A stretch of 64,000 nt of DNA from contig NZ_CP081878.1 of NCBI RefSeq assembly GCF_022170825.1, forward strand, positions 1,328,001-1,392,000, in the 5' to 3' direction. The translations under genes were made by a program, and so were the position numbers. Position 1 is the first letter of the stretch. The number at the start of each line of letters is the position of its first letter. The notes beneath the pieces were generated by a model. The model searched no databases. It was not told the origin of the DNA and saw only the letters and a list, made by a program, of their open reading frames with translations. The stretch comes from Exiguobacterium acetylicum (lineage in GTDB: Bacteria; Bacillota; Bacilli; Exiguobacteriales; Exiguobacteriaceae). This document shows, piece by piece, positions 36,416 to 45,263 of this stretch.

Positions 36416-36615
36416 GAAAAGTAGCTCCTTTAATAGATTTTCTTTTATTTTACATCTTATTCTATTGATTACCTTAAAATAAATATATGTAATGATGGAC
36501 GAACCAAACTTGCTACAATAGACAGCTGATATTCAAAGTCGTTTTCGCGCATTTCTCGATGTTCTTGATGTAAAATAAGAAAGACAACGACGGAACAGGT
36601 AAGGGGCGAACAGAC

Positions 36616-37413
36616 ATGACGAAGCGATCCATTCAAGATGCGGCTTTTTTGGGGAAACGGAAACAGGTAATGCGGTGCATCGAACGCGGTGATGATCTGA
36701 ATGAACTCGATGAAGAAGGGTTTGCGGCACTTCATTGGGCAATTCAGGAAGGATACTTGCGGATCGTCGAATTGTTGCTCGACCACGGGGCGGATGTGAA
36801 CCTTCCGAATCAAGACGGGATGTCACCGCTGCATATTGCACTGTATGATCAAAAGACGGACATCGCGTTGCTGTTGATCAAGCGGGGAGCCCATCTTGAT
36901 TTAAATGAGTACGGCTTCTCAGCGCTTCATTTAGTAGCAGGACGATCCGGTAATAAAAAAGTCTTACGGAAACTAGCGCAAAATGTGGAGTTGTTACATC
37001 AACGGACCGATGACGGGGAAGGTGTGACACCGCTACACTACGCAGCGCAAGAAGGTAAGGCGAAAAAAGTCAAACTGTTACTCGAAGCGGGAGCAGAGGT
37101 TGATGCTGTTGGATTAGATGGTTTCACACCGCTGTACCTGGCAGTCGGGAATAATCGTCCAAAAGCCGTGAAGGTTCTCTTACAGGCAGGGGCAGACATC
37201 GAGGCAGAAAATGTCGCGGATGGTGATACGGCAGTGCTCGCTTTAGCGAGTGCTTACGGCTATGAACGCGTTGTTCGGATATTACTTTCTTACGGAGCTG
37301 ATTCACTTCATCGAAACGCAGACGGACGAACGGCGCGGGACGCGGCACTTGAGAATGAACACCATCAGATTGCTGAGATTTTGCGACAAAAAGAGATTGA
37401 TGCGATGTCATGA
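36616..37413 (+). CDS. Ankyrin repeat protein
   Basis: A 265-residue soluble protein made of about seven ankyrin repeats in residues 1-255. Repeats show the pattern GFAALHWAIQEGYLRIVELLLDHGADVN-type, here seen as EGFAALHWAI, DGMSPLHIALYD, YGFSALHLVAG, GVTPLHYAAQEGKA, DGFTPLYLAVGN and so on. Such repeats bind protein partners. No signal peptide or catalytic domain is present. AAGGGG lies before the ATG. It is convergent with the AraC gene and its partner is unknown. Confidence 0.9.
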   Translation: MTKRSIQDAAFLGKRKQVMRCIERGDDLNELDEEGFAALHWAIQEGYLRIVELLLDHGADVNLPNQDGMSPLHIALYDQKTDIALLLIKRGAHLDLNEYGFSALHLVAGRSGNKKVLRKLAQNVELLHQRTDDGEGVTPLHYAAQEGKAKKVKLLLEAGAEVDAVGLDGFTPLYLAVGNNRPKAVKVLLQAGADIEAENVADGDTAVLALASAYGYERVVRILLSYGADSLHRNADGRTARDAALENEHHQIAEILRQKEIDAMS

Positions 37414-37430
37414 TATGAAGTGAAAAAAAG

Positions 37431-37477
37431 ATCCAACGCAGAAGACCGAGGGATGGTCCATCTTCGTTGGATTTTTT
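37431..37477. terminator. Bidirectional terminator
   Basis: ATCCAACG (37431-37438) pairs with CGTTGGAT (37465-37472), with GAAGA/TCTTC pairing inside and T-runs on both strands. It lies between convergent genes. Confidence 0.8.
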
Positions 37478-37487
37478 CGTCTTGGTA

Positions 37488-38357
37488 TCATATCGTCATT
37501 TCGAACGATAGATTGGTCGGATGTAACGGGAGAACCTCCTGATGTAATTGATTCGTGGATGGAGTGGACAATTGAACTTCGTGACAGGTGAACGAATCCG
37601 CCCAAACCGTACCGGGTCCTTCAAGTAATACACCGAAGTGAAGTGATGCTGCTTCAAGGGGAACGTCAAGGACGCAGGCACAATACGTCCAGTCTTGATC
37701 ACCGGTCAATCCACGATTCGTCATGTTATCGAACTGTAACGGATCGCCGTGGATGTCATCGACACGGAACCAGATGGCTGCTTGACCGACTGCTTCCGTT
37801 CGCAAAAAGCCTGCGACCATGATTCGTTTCTCTCGATAGGTGGTCGCTTGTATGCTTTGCATCATCGTACCGAACATCCCCGCTTCTTCCGTGTCAGTTG
37901 TGCATCTGATTTTTCCGGAGCTCCGTCCTTGATGGACGATGTCTGAATCGATGCTAAGTGTATAGGATCCGGCATGACTGCCGCTTAAAAACCAACCTTC
38001 AACATGCTGTTCTTCCATTTGCACCATCTCCTTATTCGTCATGAGTTCCATCAACTTTACATATTTTCGTGGAGGTAAATGATATAACCCTTTGAACGCC
38101 CGCGTATATGCTTCTTGCGATTGATACCCGCACATCAATGCAACTTCGAGCAAGTCGACACCATCTCTTAAAAGAGTGGCGCTGACTGACAAACGGCGTA
38201 AACGGACATATTCCCCGAGCGTCTGACCGATTTGTCGTTTGAAAAGTCGTCCGAAATGAAACGTGGAGTAGTGATGGCGCTCTGCGAGTTGTTCGAGTAA
38301 CCATTCATCGAATAGATGCGCTTCGATATCTTTGAGGATGACATCAATGGCAGTCAT
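37488..38357 (-). CDS. AraC-family transcriptional regulator
   Basis: A 289-residue regulator with the AraC double helix-turn-helix at the N-terminus (about 10-105: STFHFGRLFKRQIGQTLGEY, then VALMCGYQSQEAYTRAFKGL). The C-terminal half is a beta-rich, carbohydrate-binding-like domain with many aromatic residues, probably the effector domain. This N-terminal HTH order is like that of Rob/SoxS-type proteins. The ATG has no strong site, but a stop codon lies two codons upstream in the frame, so this start must be close. Confidence 0.85.
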   Translation of the reverse strand: MTAIDVILKDIEAHLFDEWLLEQLAERHHYSTFHFGRLFKRQIGQTLGEYVRLRRLSVSATLLRDGVDLLEVALMCGYQSQEAYTRAFKGLYHLPPRKYVKLMELMTNKEMVQMEEQHVEGWFLSGSHAGSYTLSIDSDIVHQGRSSGKIRCTTDTEEAGMFGTMMQSIQATTYREKRIMVAGFLRTEAVGQAAIWFRVDDIHGDPLQFDNMTNRGLTGDQDWTYCACVLDVPLEAASLHFGVLLEGPGTVWADSFTCHEVQLSTPSTNQLHQEVLPLHPTNLSFEMTI

Positions 38358-38615
38358 CGTTCAGGTAATTCCGAGCGCTTCGTAGAAGATGAGTACATCA
38401 GACTATGCAATATTTCGGCTACAATGGACGTCAATAAATCGAGAATCATCGGCAGGACTCCTTTTCTGTTTTGTTTACCTCTTTATTATAGACCCGAGTT
38501 GGAAACCTTTTTTGATAATAATTGCTATCTTCTGGGAAAAACCAGTTTAAAACAGAATAAATTATCGTAAAATAAAACATACATTGGGTAGAAGAACTTA
38601 AGGGAGGAATACGAC

Positions 38616-39290
38616 ATGATCGGAATCAGCATCGCCACCACATGGGAGTTTGACGCGACACTCGCGTATTTTCGTGTTTCGTCGGAAGAGCGAATCGCTT
38701 ATCCATATGGTGAATACTTCACGCGAGAAATGAATGGAAAATCACTTCTGTTTTACAGCACAGGGGTTCGAAAAGTGAATGGGATTGGTGCAAATCAATA
38801 TATGATCCTCCGTTTTCCATTGACGAAGATCATCGTCGCCGGAACGTGTGCCGGGATCGATCCACGACATGATGTACTGGACATCATCGTTCCGAATCGA
38901 GCTGTTCAATATGATTGCACGGTCAAGGAAATCGAACCACTCATCAAACCTTCGTTCGTCGTCGATCTTGACGTGTCAAAGTACGGCAATGACTTTCATC
39001 TCGGAACAATCGGAACGGCAGACCGTGCCGTCGTCATGTGGCGAGATTACGTTGAGTTGCGAGATAACGGCCTGACGATTGCCGATACGGAAGCAGGGGC
39101 TATTGCTTACATCTGTCAGAAAAACGCAGTTGAATGTATCATCATCAAAGGCATCTCCGATTTTCCGACCGAAGAGAAGGAAGAAGACGCCGTCGAGGCA
39201 AACCTCGAGCAGATGCGGATTTATATCGAAAATACGCCAAAAGTCATGCAACGGATTTTTGACGACTATTTGCATCAGTTTCTAACGTAA
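38616..39290 (+). CDS. Nucleoside phosphorylase / MTA-SAH nucleosidase-like protein
   Basis: A 224-residue protein of the PNP/UDP phosphorylase fold. Features are KIIVAGTCAGIDPRHDVLDI for the phosphate or nucleoside loop and LTIADTEAGAIAYICQK, where the ADxE segment corresponds to the Glu that contacts the ribose, followed by IIIKGISDF with the catalytic-type Asp. It would split a purine or modified nucleoside into base and sugar. GGGAGGA precedes the ATG. The exact substrate is unknown. Confidence 0.8.
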   Translation: MIGISIATTWEFDATLAYFRVSSEERIAYPYGEYFTREMNGKSLLFYSTGVRKVNGIGANQYMILRFPLTKIIVAGTCAGIDPRHDVLDIIVPNRAVQYDCTVKEIEPLIKPSFVVDLDVSKYGNDFHLGTIGTADRAVVMWRDYVELRDNGLTIADTEAGAIAYICQKNAVECIIIKGISDFPTEEKEEDAVEANLEQMRIYIENTPKVMQRIFDDYLHQFLT

Positions 39291-39389
39291 TTCGTAATCT
39301 CCACACTTCTTTTACATATTTTCCAAGTTTCTTGTGACAATATAGTTCATTAGCATTGTATTTTTTGAAATATGTTCTATCATAGTGAA

Positions 39390-39403
39390 TGGAAACGTTT
39401 TCT
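39390..39403. promoter_or_regulatory. cre-like (CcpA) site upstream of the O-acetyltransferase gene
   Basis: TGGAAACGTTTTCT matches the cre pattern TGNAANCGNWNNCA except for the last base. It lies about 90 bases upstream of the ATG at 39495. Confidence 0.35.
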
Positions 39404-39494
39404 TAATATGGTGAGTACATACCGAACTGTACAAGAAATGCGTTGCGATCATTAGGATTCGTTAGCGTAGGAGTAGTTGGAGGGACATAGAAGT

Positions 39495-41522
39495 ATGCAA
39501 GAATGGAAAGTATCTGGTCAGTCTGGACCGAAGCGGATTGATATCGAAAGTCGGTTTCGTCCAGAAATCGAAGGGTTACGAACGGTAGCTGCTTTACTCG
39601 TTGCGATTTATCATATTTGGTTCAATCGTGTCTCTGGAGGAGTCGATGTCTTCTTCGTCATCTCAGGTTTTTTGATTACGACATCGATCATCTCAACGAT
39701 TAACCGGACAGGGGAGTTTAAGTTCCTGCCGTACGTCACAAAGTTACTGAAACGACTGTTGCCTTCCGTTTTGTTCATTTTAGGCGTCGTTTTAGTATTA
39801 AGTACGTTTTTATTACCAGCATCGATTCTCGGTAAAACGATTCGTGAAGTCGTCGCCTCGATGTTCTTCTATCAAAACTGGCAACTCGCCGTTTCAAGTA
39901 CCGATTACTTGGACGCGACGCAAATGAAATCACCCGTCGAACATTTTTGGGCATTATCGATCCAGTGGCAGTTTTATATGATTTGGTTTGTTCTGTTCTC
40001 ATTCATCTTATGGATGATGAACAAGTATCAGATCCGGTCGATCAAAGCCGTCCTCAATGGTCTACTCGGGTTCTTGTTTGTCACGTCACTTGCATATTCG
40101 ATTTATCTGACAGAAGTCAATCAGCCTTGGGCGTATTTCATTACACCGACGCGCGTTTGGGAATTTGCCTTAGGTAGCTTGTTATGCGTGAACTTATCCG
40201 CGATTCGTGTCCCGAAAGTAGTGGCGACGATCATCGGATGGGTGGGTCTGATTGGATTGCTAACGACCGGTGTCCTGTTTAATGTCTCGCAAATGTTCCC
40301 TGGTTATATCGCACTCTGGCCGATGACATGTGCCTTAATGATCGTATTATCAGGAACGCAAGAGACACGGTTCGGATTAAAACGATTCCTCGGATCTAAG
40401 CCAATGGTCAAGCTCGGTGGGATTGCCTTCGGGATTTACCTCTGGCACTGGGTACTGCTTGAGTTCTATCGCTACAACGTCCAACAAACACCTGGTCTGC
40501 TCGTCGGCACATTGATCATCGTCTCGTCGATCGGCTTATCCTACCTGATGACGGAATGGATTGAAAAACCGATTCGGACAGCGACCGTCAACCGGACCGC
40601 GTTCAAGAAGTTAGGGTTGATGTTGTCAGTCAACGTCTTGTTGATCGGGTCATTACTTGGACTCTCTTACATGGAAGAGCAAGAGCTAAAACAAGCTGTC
40701 AGCAAGAATAAATATCCAGGTGCCTTAGCGATCGAACAGGCACTGACTGTACCAAAACAAGATCCGTTCCCATCGTATGCGAACGTCTTTAACGACTTGC
40801 CACTCGTCCATACGGATGGTAGCAACCAAGGGCTACAAAAGACGGAAGCAAAGGTCGGGGAATACGGGAAGACGAAGGATTATAAAGCAACGATTGCACT
40901 CGTCGGTAGCTCGCACTCAGAGCAATGGTTTGGTGCCTTGCATGAAGCGGTCAAAGGGGCGGACATTCGTTTGCTCAATCTGACGCGGTCGGGAACACGT
41001 TTTTCGACCGGGTACGAATCGGACTCGTTAAAAGGCATCTGGAATCAGAACGTCTTGAACTACTTGAAAGATGCCGATGTTGATTTGATCATCTCGCACG
41101 TGACAGCAGCGGATGCTTCAAAAGACAGCATCCATCAACAAATGGTCGATCAGATGCAGTTCGTCAAAGACGAGTATGGCATTGATGGGTTGGCGCTTCG
41201 GGATAATCCACGGTACGATTTCAACGTGCTCGAGGCACTGGAAACGACAAGCATCGCTGATACGACGAAACGGATGAACACACAACCGAATCAAACGGAT
41301 GAGACGTATTGGAAACAGTTTGAAAAAACGAATCAATCACTCTATAAGTTGGATTTGACGCGTTACTTCCACGTCAAAGGGGAATATCGCCCTGTCATCG
41401 GCAATGTCGTCATCTATCGCGACAACAGCCACATGACGAATACGTACGCGGAAAGTTTTGCTCCGATGTTTAAGAAAAAGCTCAACGAGGTCCTCGCAGA
41501 AAAGTTAGCGACGGGCAAATAA
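39495..41522 (+). CDS. OatA-like membrane acyltransferase with C-terminal SGNH domain
   Basis: A 675-residue protein with an acyltransferase-3 membrane domain of about ten spans (residues 20-400). It starts RPEIEGLRTVAALLVAIYHI with the conserved ...EGLR..A, and has GVDVFFVISGF. The C-terminal 230 residues are an SGNH-hydrolase domain with LVGSSHSEQWF (catalytic Ser) and RDNSHMT (catalytic His). This is the OatA pattern: an acyl group is moved across the membrane and attached to a wall polymer such as MurNAc O-6. The ATG follows GGAGGG. Confidence 0.9.
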   Translation: MQEWKVSGQSGPKRIDIESRFRPEIEGLRTVAALLVAIYHIWFNRVSGGVDVFFVISGFLITTSIISTINRTGEFKFLPYVTKLLKRLLPSVLFILGVVLVLSTFLLPASILGKTIREVVASMFFYQNWQLAVSSTDYLDATQMKSPVEHFWALSIQWQFYMIWFVLFSFILWMMNKYQIRSIKAVLNGLLGFLFVTSLAYSIYLTEVNQPWAYFITPTRVWEFALGSLLCVNLSAIRVPKVVATIIGWVGLIGLLTTGVLFNVSQMFPGYIALWPMTCALMIVLSGTQETRFGLKRFLGSKPMVKLGGIAFGIYLWHWVLLEFYRYNVQQTPGLLVGTLIIVSSIGLSYLMTEWIEKPIRTATVNRTAFKKLGLMLSVNVLLIGSLLGLSYMEEQELKQAVSKNKYPGALAIEQALTVPKQDPFPSYANVFNDLPLVHTDGSNQGLQKTEAKVGEYGKTKDYKATIALVGSSHSEQWFGALHEAVKGADIRLLNLTRSGTRFSTGYESDSLKGIWNQNVLNYLKDADVDLIISHVTAADASKDSIHQQMVDQMQFVKDEYGIDGLALRDNPRYDFNVLEALETTSIADTTKRMNTQPNQTDETYWKQFEKTNQSLYKLDLTRYFHVKGEYRPVIGNVVIYRDNSHMTNTYAESFAPMFKKKLNEVLAEKLATGK

Positions 41523-41528
41523 GCATAT

Positions 41529-41567
41529 AAAACGGCTTGCATTCAGAAAAGGGTGCAAGCCGTTTTT
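41529..41567 (+). terminator. Terminator after O-acetyltransferase gene
   Basis: AAAACGGCTTGCA pairs with TGCAAGCCGTTTT, followed by T. It also lies at the end of the convergent gene. Confidence 0.9.
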
Positions 41568-41578
41568 CGTATCATAGG

Positions 41579-44500
41579 TTAAACAGAGTAACTGCCGTCT
41601 AGTTGTTCGAGTAAATCAAGGGCTTCAGCGCGAACCTTTGAATTCGTTCCGAAGTACGCATTGACGACACGAGAAGCGGCAAAACCATCCTCCATCGGAC
41701 CGTACGTCGCACGGAACGTATCGAGTTGTGCTTGATACATTTTCGTTAGACGCGGAATGTCTGATAGGGCGTGAAGCAATGCTTCTTCCGTCTCTAAGAT
41801 TGGTCCCGGAAGGTCATTGTAGTAATCCAGGTAAAAGCCGCGTAACGTATCCCGATAAAGATCGAGGTCATAGGCATAGAACATCATCGGACGATTCATG
41901 TTCGCGAAGTCGAAGAACACAGAAGAATAGTCTGTGATCAGCAAATCGGTGATCGAGTACAGTTCTTGAATATCTGGATACGCCGTCACGTCGATGAATT
42001 GTTCCCGGTGCTGCGCTGGAATCTTCGGCTTTTTCGTGATGAGCACGTGCGTCCGAATCAAGAAGACATACTCCTCGCCTAGCGCTTCTGCGACCCGGTC
42101 GAAATCAAACGGATAGTCGAAGTAGAACTTTCCTTTACCGAGCGACTGATGGTCACGGAACGTCGGTGCATACAAGATGACCTTCTTGTCTTCCGGCAGT
42201 TGAAGTTGCGTCCGAATCCGTTCGATCGTCGCCTCATTATTCGCCGTAAAGAAGAGATCGTTTCGCGGATAACCAGATTCGACGACAGGACCGCTATATT
42301 GGAACGCATTTCTAAAGATGTTCGTCGCGTAAGGGCTCGGAGACAAGAGGACGCTCCATTGTTTGATCGCGTTCGTTACGCGCTCGACGTAGCCTTCGTC
42401 CCGTCCATGGATCTCATCTAAGTCAAACAACATCTTCTTTAAAGGTGTACCGTGCCACGTCTGGATGTACGTCGTCTCTTCCCGTCGCGTCATGTAATGC
42501 GGGAAATTCTGATTGTTGACCCAGAATTTCGCTGTCGCCATGTAATAGAAGTAGGCAGGAGATAAGCGTTTGACAACTTTTGCATTTGGATCACCGAGAT
42601 AGAGCTTTTTGTTGTAGATCCAGACGACTTTATAGCCAAGCGCTTGTTGCTTCAGTTCCTCGTAAATGTAACGCGGACTGTCCGCATAATGTTTCCCGAG
42701 TCCGCTCTCGAAGACGACGAGTTTCGGATCGACCGGTAAGACGCGTTGCATGAGTCGATATCCTGCCTTCATCGTCGGGAAGTAGAACCGGCTTCGGCGA
42801 TAGATCTTAAAGAGGATGTTCGCCGCTTCGTTCGTCTGGATCTTTTCAACGAGGCTCGTCTGTTTCGTGTAGTTCGTGATCGTTTGATAGACCTGATCGG
42901 AATAGGTCGTATCCGTTTTCGTCAAGAAGACGTCAGCCCGTCGTTTGTATTTGTCATCCATCTCAAAATCACGGCGTGCCGTTGCGTCAAGATCCTCGAA
43001 CAGGTCATCAATCGTTTTTGAGATTCGACCTGGTAATTCGTTCTCGAGATCGAGATACGAACCGAGTGGACCGATGAAGCGTTTCGGATCGAACTGGAGA
43101 TAGTGAACCGGTCGTTTCAAGAAACTGAAGTCAAAAGCGACACTGGAGTAGTCGGTGACGAGCAACAGGCTCTCTTTTAACAACCCTTGAACATCACGTT
43201 CGCCTTGGTGGATGACCGTGATCGGTAAGTTCTCGAAGTGACTTGAATATTGTTGCATGTTCGGATGCAGGCAAAGAACGATCTCGAGACGATGCTGTTT
43301 CGCATACGCGTGCAAACGATCACTTGATAAGAACGCTTGATACTGCTGATAGTATTCCGATTCGAAGAACTGGAGTGGCGTCTGTAGCCACGACCGCCAC
43401 GTCGGAATGACGAGCATCTGACGTTTGACCGATACGTCGTCGTTCAAGAGTGCATCAAAGCGAGACAAACCAGTAATTTTGACCTCTCGATCGGCATATC
43501 CCATATCCTGCGTGACGAGTCGTTTTTCTCGCTCCGAGCTGACAAGGAACAAATCCGTGTCGAAGGCGGCGGCAAATTTCCCGTACTGATCATTCATCTT
43601 CTTCGTTCCGAGAACCCCGTGTTGGATGAAGACACGATCCGCGCGCATCTTTCGTTTGAACGGCTCTGAGCGAAGCGGGTACAAGTACTCGGCGTGATGT
43701 GTCCCGATGACCTTCTTCGCCATCAAAGAGTGATAAATGTGTTCCTTCGATTTGATCGGCAAGACGTTTCCAAGCGGAGCGACTTGCGCATATTCGTTTG
43801 ATGTCGGATCGATGACGTAATAGATCGGTCGCTCCGGATAGCTCTCGCGCATGTATTTGAAGAAATGATAGCCATTGTCCTGCGCTTTATACGGACGTTC
43901 TCCGACAAGCCATGTGTTCTTTTCAGCGAACAGCCGGTAGAGGGGAGCAAATGTCATCAAATGATTCAAATAAGCGTAATTTTCGTTCGTGAACTCCGTC
44001 ATCTCAAACGATAGATTCCGGTGACCGACCGTATAGTACGGGATGATGTGCATCGTCGACGTCTCATCTTTCCCTAATGCTTCCGGTGTCAATTGACGTG
44101 TGATGTAGCGAGCGCGACCGAGACGTTGCAACTTTGGTTCCGACCGATGATAGAAATCGAGTGCGATGAAGGCATCGTAGACGCCTTCTTGCAATTGCGA
44201 TGCTTGATAGAGTTGCGACCAGTTGATTGTCGCCGTGTAGTGATAACGATACAATCCGAATTTTTTCGCACTCGTCTCATTTTGATACAGCCAATCAATC
44301 GCGACCGGCACTTGAGCGCCACTCTCGCGGTGAACGAGGAGTAACCGTCCTGTCTTGATGAACGCATGGCGCGTGAAAGCTTTCCCGCTGATGACGGTCG
44401 TCGCTTTCGTCTCGTTGCGGACAGCATCGATTTGGATTTTAGGTTTGATTTGCGGTTCTTTATTCAGCAACAGACGCAGATTGCCTTTTAAATCCGTATA

Positions 44501-45103
44501 CAAGTGGACGAATTCATTGAACGTCTCATCCATCAATGGCGCTAGAGGAGCCGTGATCTTCGTATCGACGAACCGTCCTAACAGGATTTCACGAGTGAAG
44601 GCGGACGCGTCAAGCGTAGCATGGCTCGGTAACCCGTCAGCTTCCCATTTCTGTAGTTGCTCCGGTGTGAGATGTTCGACTTTTTTCGTGAATTTAAGCC
44701 AAAGGGAAAACCGTCCGACCGGATAGGGTGAGTCTTGATCCGCTTCGACGGACTCGATCTCAGCAAGACCATCCTCCTCGACCGTCGGGATGTCTGGTTC
44801 TTCCTGCATGTGAGCAGCGTGCTGACTCAATTGCGCAACGAGCGTATGCGGCAGCTGAAACGTGAAGCGATGATCGTGCTGTTGGTTGGTCACTTCAAGG
44901 ACCGTCTCTTGCAAGCGATCGCGGATGAGTAAGGACGTGATCGTCAATAACGGGTCATTCAATTGACCGGATAGCGTATAGTCTGTCGGCGAAGATTGAA
45001 TCTGTAACGACTCTTTTAATGCCGATCGTTTGAGTTTCTTCTGTTTTTTCGGAAGTACGGTGTGCCCGAATTGGAGCGCCCGGAGAACAGATTTAAACAG
45101 CAT
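41579..45103 (-). CDS. Giant CDP-glycerol glycerophosphotransferase with two transferase domains
   Basis: An 1174-residue protein, about twice the usual size. Residues 1-360 are beta-rich and resemble the N-terminal part of the protein at 30291. The first transferase domain (about 380-740) has VFIQHGVLGTKKMNDQYGKF, LFLVSSEREKRLVTQDMGYA and TDYSSVAFDFSFLKRP. The second (about 800-1150) has YIQTWHGTPLKKMLFDLDE, the classical TagB/TagF motif, and LITDYSSVFFDFANMNRPMM. Both keep the catalytic histidine and the TDYSS loop. It could both prime and extend a glycerol phosphate polymer. AGGAGGTT precedes the ATG. Confidence 0.88.
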   Translation of the reverse strand: MLFKSVLRALQFGHTVLPKKQKKLKRSALKESLQIQSSPTDYTLSGQLNDPLLTITSLLIRDRLQETVLEVTNQQHDHRFTFQLPHTLVAQLSQHAAHMQEEPDIPTVEEDGLAEIESVEADQDSPYPVGRFSLWLKFTKKVEHLTPEQLQKWEADGLPSHATLDASAFTREILLGRFVDTKITAPLAPLMDETFNEFVHLYTDLKGNLRLLLNKEPQIKPKIQIDAVRNETKATTVISGKAFTRHAFIKTGRLLLVHRESGAQVPVAIDWLYQNETSAKKFGLYRYHYTATINWSQLYQASQLQEGVYDAFIALDFYHRSEPKLQRLGRARYITRQLTPEALGKDETSTMHIIPYYTVGHRNLSFEMTEFTNENYAYLNHLMTFAPLYRLFAEKNTWLVGERPYKAQDNGYHFFKYMRESYPERPIYYVIDPTSNEYAQVAPLGNVLPIKSKEHIYHSLMAKKVIGTHHAEYLYPLRSEPFKRKMRADRVFIQHGVLGTKKMNDQYGKFAAAFDTDLFLVSSEREKRLVTQDMGYADREVKITGLSRFDALLNDDVSVKRQMLVIPTWRSWLQTPLQFFESEYYQQYQAFLSSDRLHAYAKQHRLEIVLCLHPNMQQYSSHFENLPITVIHQGERDVQGLLKESLLLVTDYSSVAFDFSFLKRPVHYLQFDPKRFIGPLGSYLDLENELPGRISKTIDDLFEDLDATARRDFEMDDKYKRRADVFLTKTDTTYSDQVYQTITNYTKQTSLVEKIQTNEAANILFKIYRRSRFYFPTMKAGYRLMQRVLPVDPKLVVFESGLGKHYADSPRYIYEELKQQALGYKVVWIYNKKLYLGDPNAKVVKRLSPAYFYYMATAKFWVNNQNFPHYMTRREETTYIQTWHGTPLKKMLFDLDEIHGRDEGYVERVTNAIKQWSVLLSPSPYATNIFRNAFQYSGPVVESGYPRNDLFFTANNEATIERIRTQLQLPEDKKVILYAPTFRDHQSLGKGKFYFDYPFDFDRVAEALGEEYVFLIRTHVLITKKPKIPAQHREQFIDVTAYPDIQELYSITDLLITDYSSVFFDFANMNRPMMFYAYDLDLYRDTLRGFYLDYYNDLPGPILETEEALLHALSDIPRLTKMYQAQLDTFRATYGPMEDGFAASRVVNAYFGTNSKVRAEALDLLEQLDGSYSV

Positions 45104-45137
45104 TTAATCAAGGAACCTCCTACTAGATGATGTTTTA

Positions 45138-45151
45138 TGAAAGCGTTATCT
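45138..45151. promoter_or_regulatory. cre-like site upstream of the 1174-residue transferase gene
   Basis: TGAAAGCGTTATCT matches the cre pattern at all but one defined position, 35 bases upstream of the start codon at 45103. Confidence 0.4.
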
Positions 45152-45229
45152 TCCATTAGCATTCTATCATAATCACCAGCTAAAACATCCCAATTTTTGA
45201 AAAACAATACTGACTTTGACGGATACACG

Positions 45230-45255
45230 AAAAAACCTCCTCACAGGGGAGGAGG
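45230..45255 (-). terminator. Terminator of the leftward GT4 gene
   Basis: On the minus strand CCTCCTC pairs with GAGGAGG around a six-base loop, then TTTTTT. It lies just after the stop at 45264 and separates this gene from the 1174-residue transferase gene. Confidence 0.88.
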
Positions 45256-45263
45256 TCGACGAA

